Source: an uncultured Marvinbryantia sp. (lineage in GTDB: Bacteria > Bacillota > Clostridia > Lachnospirales > Lachnospiraceae). Taken from it: DNA of 64,000 nt. Position numbers and translations under genes: made by a program. Positions 24,838 through 33,377 of this stretch are shown here, piece after piece (within the stretch, counting starts at the first letter, position 1; each line of letters opens with the position of its first letter). The notes beneath the pieces were generated by a model, which saw nothing but the letters and a program-made list of their open reading frames with translations, was not told the origin of the DNA and ran no database searches. The stretch covers positions 1 to 64,000 of the forward strand of contig CALDMO010000017.1 of NCBI GenBank assembly GCA_937915375.1. The letters are read 5' to 3'.

Positions 24838-25902
24838 ATGAAGAAAAAACGTATATTGCTGATCGTTCTTATGATCCTGATTTTTGCTGGGGCAATGTCA
24901 ACGACAGGCAGCGCCAGTTGGAAGACCAGCGGAGGAAAGACAAGGTATTACACCAGCGCAAAAAAATATGTAAAAAGCAGCTGGAAAAAGATTAACGGTA
25001 AGTGGTATTACTTTGATTCTAAAGGTTATCTGAAAACAGGACGCTTCAAGGTGGGCAAGGATTATTATTATGCAAAGAAATCCACCGGAAGAGTACATAA
25101 CAAAAAGGTCGGCAGCTATTATTACGGTGCGGACGGCAGAATGGTAAAAAAGTGCTGGAAGAAATGCGGCAAATATACCTGGTATTTCGGCTATAACGGC
25201 AAACTGAAAACCGGACGCTTTAAAGTAGGGAAAAATTATTATTACTGTAAAAATTCTACTGGTCTTGTGAAAAAGAAAAAGATCGGCAGATACTACTATC
25301 GTAGCAGCGACGGTGTCAGCGTTACGAACCGCTGGGTCGGCAATTATTATTACGGCAGCGATGGAAAGAGTAAAGTCGGCAAGTTTACGGTGGATAAAAA
25401 GACTTATTACTGCAAAGAAAATGGCGGAAAGGTCAAAAACTGCTGGTATAATAAAAATTATTATGACCAAAATGGTGTGATGGCAACGAACAAATGGATC
25501 AATGGCTCTTATGTAAATTCCCAGGGCAAGATCACGAAAGGAAACAAAAATCCGCTCAATCCGCCGACAGCCTATGAGATAAAACTTTTGGCGGCAATTA
25601 CATATCTGGAGGCGGGAAATCAGTCTTACCGGGGGAAGGTTGCGGTGGCGAGCGTTGTGATCAACCGTTTGCAGAGTTCCCGATTCCCGAATACACTGCG
25701 CGGCGTTATTTACCAGAGCGGACAGTTCACTCCGGCGATGACGGGAGCATTGGACGTACTGATGAACAGCGGTCGAAGCATTCAGAAAGAATGCGTCAAA
25801 GCCGCCAAAGAGGTGCTGAAAGAAGGATCAAAGCTCAAAGGGTATTACTTCTTTGATCGGGGCGGTATTGGCCTGCAGATTGGAGCACATTTTTTCCATT
25901 AG
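24838..25902 (+). CDS. secreted cell-wall-binding repeat protein with SleB-type hydrolase domain
   Basis: 354 aa. N-terminal signal peptide (Lys-rich start, hydrophobic core to about residue 25). Residues 30-235 hold tandem aromatic/glycine repeats of cell-wall (choline-binding-like) type, with motifs such as WYYFDSKGYLKTGRF and YYYGADGRM. Residues about 245-354 are a Hydrolase_2 (SleB/CwlJ) domain: LLAAITYLEAGNQ, GKVAVASVVINR, FPNTLRGVIYQ, ending near IGAHFFH. SleB-type domains cleave cortex or wall peptidoglycan. It starts a two-gene unit under a consensus promoter, so vegetative expression is likely rather than forespore-only; that is inference. Confidence 0.88.
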   Translation: MKKKRILLIVLMILIFAGAMSTTGSASWKTSGGKTRYYTSAKKYVKSSWKKINGKWYYFDSKGYLKTGRFKVGKDYYYAKKSTGRVHNKKVGSYYYGADGRMVKKCWKKCGKYTWYFGYNGKLKTGRFKVGKNYYYCKNSTGLVKKKKIGRYYYRSSDGVSVTNRWVGNYYYGSDGKSKVGKFTVDKKTYYCKENGGKVKNCWYNKNYYDQNGVMATNKWINGSYVNSQGKITKGNKNPLNPPTAYEIKLLAAITYLEAGNQSYRGKVAVASVVINRLQSSRFPNTLRGVIYQSGQFTPAMTGALDVLMNSGRSIQKECVKAAKEVLKEGSKLKGYYFFDRGGIGLQIGAHFFH

Positions 25903-25923
25903 GAAAGAGAAGGGAGCAACTTT

Positions 25924-27354
25924 ATGAAAAACAAACGATTTTTTGCGGGTATTCTGATGCTGATCTTTATGCTGTGCATCACAGTGCCGATCAGCGCAAG
26001 CGCGGCAACCTACAAATGGAAATCTATCGGGAATGGGGACAAGCAGTGTTACAGAAACGGAAAGCTTGTCAAAAATAAATGGGTAGATAACAGACATTTA
26101 AATGCGCAGGGAATTATGGACCGCAACAAATGGGTAAAGAGAAAAATTGATGGTCATGTTAAGACTGTGTTCGTACGCAACGACGGCAGGTATGTGCCGA
26201 ATTTCAAAGGCGGCTGGCAGAAGATTGGTTCCAAATATTATTATTATTCCAAATCGGGTAAACTGTATCGCTCCAAATGGATTCGCCTGGTTGGCAAGCG
26301 TTATTATATTAACAAGAACGGCTATCGTCTGACTGGTCTTGTAAAAATGCCGGATGGTCTGCGTTATTTTACGAAGGACGGTGTTAACAAAACCGGCTGG
26401 CGGACGATTGGCGGAAAGAAATATTACTTCCACTCCCAGACAAGGGCTGCAGTTACGAATGGTATTTTTAAATTTAAGAATGGTGATGCCTATTATTTTG
26501 ACTCCAAAGGCGTAATGCAGACCGGCTGGAAAAAAGTAAACGGCAATTATTATTACTTTAAGGATAAGATGCTGAAAGACTGGCAGAACATTGATAATAA
26601 GCGGTATTATTTTAATCCGCAGACAGGTCAGCGTATGCAGGGGATATGCAGTATTAATGGCAAACTGTATTGTTTCCATGTAAAGACAGGGGAGCAGATT
26701 AAGAATAAGACGGTTTCTTATAAAGGCAGAAAATACATTGTTGATAAAAACGGACTCTGTACCCTGATTCCGGATATGAACGGACCGTCTTCTAAGATGC
26801 TGTTTTTCTTGGCTTTTGAGTCCGGTTCTCAGGCTTATAACCAGACGGGAGGCGACAATGGCAGTGCCTGCGGCGCGTACCAGTTTGATTATCGTTATTC
26901 CTTGCTGAATTTTGTGAAATATGCGTATTCTCAGAACGCAGCTCTTTGCAGGGAATTTAAACCGTATGTTGGTCTGGCAAGCGGATACTCCTTAAAGAAT
27001 AATCATAAATTCTATGCGGCTTGGCATAAGATTTATAGCCGTGATAAAAAAGCGTTCTCTGCTTTGCAGGATGTATTTGCAAAACAGAATTACTATGATC
27101 CGGTAGAATATACGTTGGCGCGGGCCGGAATCAATCTTGCCGGACGTCCGGATGCGGTAAAAGGCGCCGTATACAGCTATTCCATTCAGCATGGTGCGTC
27201 ATCTGCGGTAAATGCAGTGAAAGCAGTCAAACTGAATTCGGAAATGTCCAACAAGGCCTTTTTAAAGAAACTGTATTCCTACAGAATCAGAAAATTCCCA
27301 GCATATGAGAATCGTTATATTGCAGAATATAACCTCGCGCTGAGAAACCTGTAG
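25924..27354 (+). CDS. secreted cell-wall-binding repeat protein with muramidase/chitosanase-like C-terminus
   Basis: 476 aa, 21 bases after the previous gene. Signal peptide with Ala-rich cleavage region near residue 29. Residues 35-280 carry cell-wall-binding repeats (WQKIGSKYYYYSKSGKL, GWRTIGGKKYYF, GWKKVNGNYYYF). Residues about 285-476 resemble the glycan-hydrolase-like domain found in VgrG-related phage-type proteins: FESGSQ, GDNGSACGAYQFDY, FKPYVGLA, the stretch around YDPVEY, VKGAVYSYSIQHG. The Glu of FESGS is a candidate catalytic acid. The substrate is presumably peptidoglycan, by analogy only. It may act with the preceding SleB-type protein. Confidence 0.8.
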   Translation: MKNKRFFAGILMLIFMLCITVPISASAATYKWKSIGNGDKQCYRNGKLVKNKWVDNRHLNAQGIMDRNKWVKRKIDGHVKTVFVRNDGRYVPNFKGGWQKIGSKYYYYSKSGKLYRSKWIRLVGKRYYINKNGYRLTGLVKMPDGLRYFTKDGVNKTGWRTIGGKKYYFHSQTRAAVTNGIFKFKNGDAYYFDSKGVMQTGWKKVNGNYYYFKDKMLKDWQNIDNKRYYFNPQTGQRMQGICSINGKLYCFHVKTGEQIKNKTVSYKGRKYIVDKNGLCTLIPDMNGPSSKMLFFLAFESGSQAYNQTGGDNGSACGAYQFDYRYSLLNFVKYAYSQNAALCREFKPYVGLASGYSLKNNHKFYAAWHKIYSRDKKAFSALQDVFAKQNYYDPVEYTLARAGINLAGRPDAVKGAVYSYSIQHGASSAVNAVKAVKLNSEMSNKAFLKKLYSYRIRKFPAYENRYIAEYNLALRNL

Positions 27355-27383
27355 CATTTTGAATGATAAAAACGATTTGTCTG

Positions 27384-27412
27384 AACAGCCGTCGGAGAAT
27401 CCGGCGGCTGTT
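27384..27412 (+). terminator. hairpin ending the wall-hydrolase unit
   Basis: A 12-base stem (27384-27395 with 27401-27412, one T-G wobble) with a 5-base loop. There is no real T-run; it directly precedes the ruvA promoter. Confidence 0.55.
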
Positions 27413-27413
27413 A

Positions 27414-27442
27414 TTGACACATAGAGATAGTTTTTCTATAAT
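27414..27442 (+). promoter_or_regulatory. ruvAB promoter
   Basis: TTGACA (27414-27419), 17 bases, TATAAT (27437-27442), a perfect consensus. I did not see a convincing LexA operator overlapping it. Confidence 0.75.
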
Positions 27443-27505
27443 AGGCATGGACAGTCGGATGGAAAACATTCGTATTAGAAACAAAGCATTTGAAATGAGG
27501 AAATT

Positions 27506-28108
27506 ATGATTGCATTTGTCAGAGGAATTATGGTACGTGCGGAGGAGAACTCCGTAATCATTGAAAATAACGGTATAGGGTACCGTGTTTTTGCCTGCGG
27601 TAGAGATATTTCACGGATGGCAAACGGCAGCGAGGTATTACTGCATACGTATTTGAATGTGCGTGAAGACGCTATGCAGCTCTTTGGTTTTATGTCGGCG
27701 GACGATCTGGAAGTGTTTCGTCTGCTTTTAAGTGTTAATGGCATCGGACCGAAAGCGGCGCTTGGAGTGCTCTCCGGCATGACAGCCAATGATCTGCGTT
27801 TTGCAGTGCTTTCAGAGGATACGAAAACAATTTCGGCGGCACCGGGAATCGGCAGGAAGACTGCGCAAAAGCTGATCTTGGAATTAAAGGATAAATTCAG
27901 TCTGCAGGATGCCTTTGAGGAAAAACTGGCGATGACGGAGCAGGAAGACACTGTATCCGGCGGCAATCAGGAAGAGGCGATACAGGCGCTGGTAGCGCTT
28001 GGTTATTCGGGCAGTGATGCCTTGAAAGCAGTGCGCGAAGCTGCGGCTGATGCGGATATGAGTACTGAGGATATCTTAAGAGCAGCCTTAAAGCGGATGC
28101 CGTTTTAA
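27506..28108 (+). CDS. ruvA: Holliday junction branch-migration protein RuvA
   Basis: Tetrameric junction-binding subunit that loads RuvB. 200 aa. N-terminal OB domain (MIAFVRGIMVRAEENSVIIENNGIGY), two helix-hairpin-helix motifs (LLLSVNGIGPKAALGVLSG and ISAAPGIGRKTAQKLILELK), an acidic linker, and a C-terminal domain that in the family contacts RuvB (EEAIQALVALGYS). ruvB follows after 15 bases. Confidence 0.97.
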   Translation: MIAFVRGIMVRAEENSVIIENNGIGYRVFACGRDISRMANGSEVLLHTYLNVREDAMQLFGFMSADDLEVFRLLLSVNGIGPKAALGVLSGMTANDLRFAVLSEDTKTISAAPGIGRKTAQKLILELKDKFSLQDAFEEKLAMTEQEDTVSGGNQEEAIQALVALGYSGSDALKAVREAAADADMSTEDILRAALKRMPF

Positions 28109-28123
28109 AGAGTTGGAGGAAGT

Positions 28124-29119
28124 ATGAAAAAAAGGATTATCGAGACGGAGGTAACACAGGAGGATGTTCGGATAGAACCGTCCCTGCGACCGCAGTCTCT
28201 GGATGAGTATATCGGCCAGGAAAAGGCGAAACAAAACCTGAAAATTTATATTGAGGCTGCCAAATCACGCGGCGATTCACTGGATCATGTGCTGTTTTAT
28301 GGTCCTCCAGGTCTTGGAAAAACAACGCTGGCTGGGATTATCGCTAATGAAATGGGAGTCAATCTGAAAGTGACGAGCGGACCGGCGATTGAAAAGCCGG
28401 GGGAGATGGCGGCGATTTTAAATAATCTCCAGGAAGGTGATGTGCTGTTTGTTGATGAGATTCACCGTTTGAACCGTCAGGTGGAGGAAGTGCTTTATCC
28501 GGCAATGGAGGATTACGCAATTGATATTATGATTGGAAAGGGTTCAGCCGCGCGTTCCATTCGTCTGGATCTGCCGCGCTTTACAATGGTCGGAGCGACA
28601 ACGCGGGCAGGACTTTTAACAGCGCCGCTGCGTGACCGTTTCGGTATTATCCATCATTTGGAGTTTTATACAGTAGAAGAACTAGCGACGATCATTGAGC
28701 ATTCGGCGCGTGTACTTGGGGTGGAGATTGACAGCAAGGGTGCTGTTGAATTGGCAAAGCGTTCGCGCGGTACACCGCGTTTGGCGAATCGTCTGCTAAA
28801 ACGTGTGCGTGATTTTGCACAGGTGAAATATGACGGAAAGATTACCAGTGAGATTGCGGCATTTGCTCTTGATCTGTTGGAAGTAGATCGGTATGGTTTG
28901 GATATGACAGACCGTAATCTCCTTCGTACCTTAATAGAAAAATTTTCCGGCGGTCCGGTCGGTTTGGATACGTTGGCAGCGACGATTGGAGAGGATGCCG
29001 GCACGATCGAGGATGTGTATGAGCCGTATCTTTTGAAGAATGGTTTTCTAACGCGTACGCCACGCGGGCGTGTGGCGGCGGAGAAAGCCTATCACCATCT
29101 GGGCTTGCAATTCCCGTAA
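28124..29119 (+). CDS. ruvB: Holliday junction helicase RuvB
   Basis: AAA+ motor of branch migration. 331 aa, with GGAGG upstream. Walker A GPPGLGKTT near residue 61, Walker B FVDEIHRL, sensor 1 GATTRAG, sensor 2 GTPRLANRLLKRVRDFA, and C-terminal winged helix ending in the GFLTRTPRGR segment. Complete. Confidence 0.97.
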   Translation: MKKRIIETEVTQEDVRIEPSLRPQSLDEYIGQEKAKQNLKIYIEAAKSRGDSLDHVLFYGPPGLGKTTLAGIIANEMGVNLKVTSGPAIEKPGEMAAILNNLQEGDVLFVDEIHRLNRQVEEVLYPAMEDYAIDIMIGKGSAARSIRLDLPRFTMVGATTRAGLLTAPLRDRFGIIHHLEFYTVEELATIIEHSARVLGVEIDSKGAVELAKRSRGTPRLANRLLKRVRDFAQVKYDGKITSEIAAFALDLLEVDRYGLDMTDRNLLRTLIEKFSGGPVGLDTLAATIGEDAGTIEDVYEPYLLKNGFLTRTPRGRVAAEKAYHHLGLQFP

Positions 29120-29133
29120 AAGTTGGATATACT
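29105..29133 (+). promoter_or_regulatory. zapA promoter inside the end of ruvB
   Basis: TTGCAA (29105-29110), 17 bases, TATACT (29128-29133). The -35 box overlaps the last codons of ruvB. Confidence 0.6.
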
Positions 29134-29184
29134 ATAGAAAGATAATATGATTTTACCGATAGTGAAGATAAGGGAGAACAATAC

Positions 29185-29511
29185 ATGTCAGCAAAAAATC
29201 AGACGCAGGTAATGATCGACGGAAAGCTTTTGACGGTCAGCGGCTATGAGAGTGAGGAATATATTCAGCGAGTTTCTATGTATGTCAACGGCAAATTGTC
29301 CGAGTTTAAAAAGATTGACGGTTATCGCAGACAGTCGGAGGATATGAAAAATATCCTGATGCAGCTTAATATTGCCGATGATTATTTTAAGGCAAAGAAA
29401 CAGGTAGAGATTTTAGAAGATCACATTGCTGCAAGGGATAAGGAAATTTTTGACCTGAAGCACAATCTGATGGATATGCAGAGAAGGCTTGATGAATTAA
29501 AGAAGAAATAA
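29185..29511 (+). CDS. zapA: cell division protein ZapA
   Basis: Small FtsZ-ring stabiliser. 108 aa. The N-terminal beta-alpha head (VMIDGKLLTVSGYESEEYIQ) is followed by a helix and a C-terminal coiled coil (VEILEDHIAARDKEIFDLK onward). AAGGGAGAA precedes the ATG. It has its own promoter and terminator, so it is probably monocistronic. Confidence 0.92.
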   Translation: MSAKNQTQVMIDGKLLTVSGYESEEYIQRVSMYVNGKLSEFKKIDGYRRQSEDMKNILMQLNIADDYFKAKKQVEILEDHIAARDKEIFDLKHNLMDMQRRLDELKKK

Positions 29512-29515
29512 TGTA

Positions 29516-29546
29516 CAGGCTGCCAGAACAAGAGCAGCCTGTTTTT
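29516..29546 (+). terminator. terminator after zapA
   Basis: CAGGCTGC (29516-29523) is exactly inverted as GCAGCCTG (29534-29541), followed by five T. Confidence 0.8.
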
Positions 29547-29598
29547 ATCCTGTCAGAAACCGTGAGGTTTTACAAGAGCAGAGAAAAAGGAGTTATTT

Positions 29599-31986
29599 AT
29601 GAACGTAGAATTGCTGGCCCCGGCAGGGAATGTGGAGAGTATGAAAGCGGCATATGCAGCAGGTGCAGATGCGGTCTATATTGGCGGCAGCCGTTTCGGA
29701 GCGCGCGCATTTGCGGACAATCCCGAAGCAGATGAGCTGATAAATGCGATTGAATATGCGCATTTGAAAGGGAAAAAATTGTATCTGACTGTTAATACGC
29801 TGCTAAAGGATCGGGAAATGGACGAATTGTATGCTTATTTGCTGCCATATTATCGGCATGGACTGGATGCGGCGATCGTTCAGGATGTAGGTGTTTTCTG
29901 CAAGCTGCGTGAATGGTTTCCGGATTTGGAACTTCATGTCAGTACACAGATGACGATTACTGGGGCGGACGGAGCAAAACTTTTAAAAGAAATGGGAGCA
30001 TCGCGTATTGTGACGGCGCGAGAACTGTCATTAGCGGAAATAAAAGAAATTCATGATGCCGTGAATATTGAGATCGAAAGCTTTGTACATGGCGCACTCT
30101 GTTATTGTTATTCCGGTCAGTGTCTTTTAAGCAGTATGATCGGGGGCAGAAGCGGAAACCGTGGACGCTGTGCGCAGCCGTGTCGTCTGCCCTATGAGTG
30201 GGTGGGTGAGCAAAAGAAGAGAAAGGATAAATACCTGTTAAGCCCAAAGGATTTGTGCACACTGGATTTGATTCCCGATCTAATTGAAAACGGAGTCTAT
30301 TCTTTTAAAATTGAGGGCCGTATGAAGCGGCCGGAATATACGGCGGGTGTGACACGTATTTATCGTAAATACATCGACCGGTATCTGACATCCCCACAGA
30401 TAAAATGGAAGGTGGACGAAGAGGACCGCGTTGAACTGATGGACCTATATAATCGCGGCGGCTTTACGGACGGATATTACAGACAGCATAATGGTCCGCA
30501 GATGATGGCATCATCACGGCCAAATCATCAGGGGACTGCGGCGGCGAAAGTACTTGGCAGTAAAAATGGACGCATCCAGATGCGTGCGCTATTGAAGGTG
30601 CAGGAAGGGGACGTACTTGAGGCAGGAGGAGACGGTGGTCTGGAGTTCACCATAAAAGAGTCGGTAAAGACTCAAAATACTTTTTCGGTGGCAGCAAAAG
30701 CAAAGCGGCCAAATCTGGCTTCAGGGACGATTGTTTTTCGTACACATAATGCGTTCTTACTGCAGGAACTAAAAAAAATGTATCTTGATACGCCGATTCC
30801 GGAAAAAATTAATGGGAAATTAATACTTTCCAAAGGAAAACCTGCTATACTGACTGTGATACATGGCACGCATCAGGTATATGTGCAGGGAACAGTGCCG
30901 TCCGCAGCTGTAAATCGCCCGCTTCTTTTGGCTGATGTGGAAAAGCAGATCAGAAAAACCGGCGGCAGCGGCTTTGCTTTTAACTGCCTGGATATCATTA
31001 TGGAAGACGATTTGTTTTTGCCGATGCAGGCATTGAATGAGCTACGCAGAAATGCGCTTGAAGCTTTAAAAAAACAGATCATTGAGCAGTATTATCGGAC
31101 GGCAGACAGAGAAATATCAGATATAGGACGGGCAGCCGTTGAAAAGCCGGAGAAAGCTCATCCGGCGCTTGCGGTCTCACTGGAATGTCTGGATGGATTT
31201 GAGGCGGTATGTAATGCTCCAAATGTGGAGAGAATCTATATTGACTGTACAGCGTTTGCAGGGCGCGAAAAATTTTTAGCTCTTTCGGGCAGGCTGATAC
31301 AGTCATGTCACGAAAAAAAGAAACAGTGCTTTTATATACTGCCGTGGATTTTCCGGGCGCAGGCAAGGAAATATTATCAGGCGGAGGCGTTTGTCGTGTT
31401 GGAACAGTATGACGGTGTGCTGGTACGCAGCCTTGATGAACTGCAATTTTTAAAAGAGCAGAAGTATGTTAAAACGATGGCGGCAGACTGGAATCTTTAT
31501 ACCTTCAATCGAGCTGCCGCAGACTTTTTCAGAAAAGAAGGGCTGGCCTTTGATACGGTATCGCCGGAGCTTAACAAATGGGAGTTAAAAGAGCGCTCTT
31601 TGACAGGCAGTGAACTGATCGTTTACGGTTATCAGCCTCTGATGGTTTCAGCACAGTGCCAGGTGAAAAATCGGCAGGGCTGCACAAACAAACCGTCTGT
31701 TCATTATCTGATGGACCGTAAAAACATGAAATTTGCGGTAAAAAATCAATGTGCCTTCTGTTATAATACGATTTATAACAGCGCGGTGCTCGAACTGTCG
31801 GACTGTAAAGAGGAGATTTTAAAGCTTCATCCGCAGAGCATCCGGCTGCAGTTTACTGTGGAGACGGACGAAGAGACAGCACAGGTACTGCGCAGATATG
31901 AAGCGGCTTTTTTCGGAGAAGGAGGAGCTGTCGTCTGCCCGCAGGGAGCATATACAAGGGGGCATTTCACACGTAAGGTGGAATAG
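29599..31986 (+). CDS. U32 family protein (RlhA-like, with C-terminal extension)
   Basis: 795 aa. N-terminal barrel begins NVELLAPAGNVESMKAAYAAGADAVY (given here in part as LLAPAGNVESMK). The U32 signature runs through ESFVHGALCYCYSGQC and GNRGRCAQPCRLPY, with the family's conserved cysteines. A second half (about 390-795) matches the DUF3656-type extension with further cysteines near residues 708-740. E. coli RlhA of this family hydroxylates 23S rRNA C2501; others act in prephenate-dependent tRNA modification. The peptidase name is historical. AAAGGAG precedes the ATG. Confidence 0.88.
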   Translation: MNVELLAPAGNVESMKAAYAAGADAVYIGGSRFGARAFADNPEADELINAIEYAHLKGKKLYLTVNTLLKDREMDELYAYLLPYYRHGLDAAIVQDVGVFCKLREWFPDLELHVSTQMTITGADGAKLLKEMGASRIVTARELSLAEIKEIHDAVNIEIESFVHGALCYCYSGQCLLSSMIGGRSGNRGRCAQPCRLPYEWVGEQKKRKDKYLLSPKDLCTLDLIPDLIENGVYSFKIEGRMKRPEYTAGVTRIYRKYIDRYLTSPQIKWKVDEEDRVELMDLYNRGGFTDGYYRQHNGPQMMASSRPNHQGTAAAKVLGSKNGRIQMRALLKVQEGDVLEAGGDGGLEFTIKESVKTQNTFSVAAKAKRPNLASGTIVFRTHNAFLLQELKKMYLDTPIPEKINGKLILSKGKPAILTVIHGTHQVYVQGTVPSAAVNRPLLLADVEKQIRKTGGSGFAFNCLDIIMEDDLFLPMQALNELRRNALEALKKQIIEQYYRTADREISDIGRAAVEKPEKAHPALAVSLECLDGFEAVCNAPNVERIYIDCTAFAGREKFLALSGRLIQSCHEKKKQCFYILPWIFRAQARKYYQAEAFVVLEQYDGVLVRSLDELQFLKEQKYVKTMAADWNLYTFNRAAADFFRKEGLAFDTVSPELNKWELKERSLTGSELIVYGYQPLMVSAQCQVKNRQGCTNKPSVHYLMDRKNMKFAVKNQCAFCYNTIYNSAVLELSDCKEEILKLHPQSIRLQFTVETDEETAQVLRRYEAAFFGEGGAVVCPQGAYTRGHFTRKVE

Positions 31987-31994
31987 GTGAAAGT

Positions 31995-33377
31995 ATGTAT
32001 AACTTGATTGTTCAGTTTTCAAAATATGCCATACTGCTTTTGATGGCGATTTATACGCTGCAAAGTTATGTGGTATTCAGTAAAAGGAATGAGGAAGACA
32101 AGGAATTTTTATTCCTGCGTCAGAATCTAATGATGTTTTTGATCCATTTTGTCGCGTTTGTGATGATGTATATGGAGACAGAAGATATGCAGCTGTTTTT
32201 TTTATACGGCGCGCAGTTTATTTATCTTGCGGCAACGCTGGTGTTTTTCCGCAACCTTTACTCGCGGGCGTCAAAGCTGGTTGTCAATCATATGTGTATG
32301 CTGATTATGATCGGGTTTGTGATGATCACACGGCTGGGCTACGACCGCGCATCGATGCAGTTTGATTTCGGACAGATCATTCGGCAGTTTGAGGTTGCCG
32401 CCGCTGCAACGGTGATCGCGCTTTTGGTACCGGTGATCATCCGTAAAGTGAAAGTGCTGACGAAATGGACATGGCTTTATGCTCTTGGCGGTCTTGCTGT
32501 ACTGGCGGTCGTTATGGTAGTCGCGAAAGAAACATACGGGGCGAAGCTGGGATTTTCTATTGCCGGTATCAGCGTGCAGCCGTCTGAGTTTGTGAAGATT
32601 ATTTTTGTGTTCGGTATTGCCGGAATGCTTGGAAAAGCCAGATGCTTTTTGGACCTTGTGATTGCTACTGCCGTGGCAGCGGCACACGTACTGGTACTGG
32701 TTCTTTCAAAAGACCTTGGAAGCGCGCTGATCTTTTTTGTGACATATTTGGTAATGCTTTATGTGGCAACCAGAAACAGCCTCTATCTATTTGCTGGTCT
32801 TGGCGCCGGTTCACTGGCTTCTGTGGCGGCATATTATCTGTTCGGACATGTCCGTCAAAGAGTACAGATCTGGCTCGATCCGTTTGCAGATTATGCGTCT
32901 GCCGGCTATCAGATCGCACAATCTTTATTCGCAATCGCGGCCGGCGGATGGTTCGGTACCGGACTGATGCAGGGAACACCGGATAATATTCCAATTGTAG
33001 AACAAGACTTTATGTTTGCGGCGATTTGTGAGGAACTGGGCGGTGTGTTCGGTATCTGCCTGATTCTGGTGTGTATGAGTTGTTATATTATGTTTGTCAA
33101 TATTGCCATGCGGCTTTCCAACCGCTTTTACCGTCTGGTTGCTTTAGGACTCGGAACGATGTATGCGGTGCAGGTATTTCTGACAGTGGGCGGCGCAATG
33201 AAATTTATTCCGCTTACCGGAGTGACACTGCCGCTTGTCAGCTATGGCGGAAGTTCCATATTAAGTACCGTGTTGATGTTCGCTATTATTCAGGGATTGT
33301 ACATTATGCGGGAGGATGAGGAGGATGCACTTGAAAAAATCAGAGAGATGGAAATGGTCCGTAAAAGACCGTTCTGA
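31995..33377 (+). CDS. FtsW/RodA/SpoVE-family peptidoglycan glycosyltransferase
   Basis: SEDS-family integral membrane polymerase of lipid II. 460 aa with about ten or more hydrophobic segments. Conserved landmarks: GISVQPSEFVKI, SKDLGSALIFFVTYLVM, the VRQRVQIWLDPF loop, GGWFGTGL, and the C-terminal FIPLTGVTLPLVSYGGSS. The gene for its class B PBP partner overlaps its 3' end by 53 bases, as in other SEDS-PBP pairs. The N-terminal region has extra helices relative to RodA. Which division or elongation role it serves is not clear from sequence. Confidence 0.9.
   Translation: MYNLIVQFSKYAILLLMAIYTLQSYVVFSKRNEEDKEFLFLRQNLMMFLIHFVAFVMMYMETEDMQLFFLYGAQFIYLAATLVFFRNLYSRASKLVVNHMCMLIMIGFVMITRLGYDRASMQFDFGQIIRQFEVAAAATVIALLVPVIIRKVKVLTKWTWLYALGGLAVLAVVMVVAKETYGAKLGFSIAGISVQPSEFVKIIFVFGIAGMLGKARCFLDLVIATAVAAAHVLVLVLSKDLGSALIFFVTYLVMLYVATRNSLYLFAGLGAGSLASVAAYYLFGHVRQRVQIWLDPFADYASAGYQIAQSLFAIAAGGWFGTGLMQGTPDNIPIVEQDFMFAAICEELGGVFGICLILVCMSCYIMFVNIAMRLSNRFYRLVALGLGTMYAVQVFLTVGGAMKFIPLTGVTLPLVSYGGSSILSTVLMFAIIQGLYIMREDEEDALEKIREMEMVRKRPF

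Noticed and set aside
24898..25470. Minus-strand open frame opposite the wall-binding repeats
   Set aside because: Produced by the Tyr/Lys/Gly repeat codons read backwards; hydrophobic Ile/Phe/Val low-complexity translation.
25000..26760. Tandem DNA repeats or CRISPR array
   Set aside because: The repeat is at protein level (degenerate wall-binding motifs), with no identical direct repeats and spacers at DNA level.
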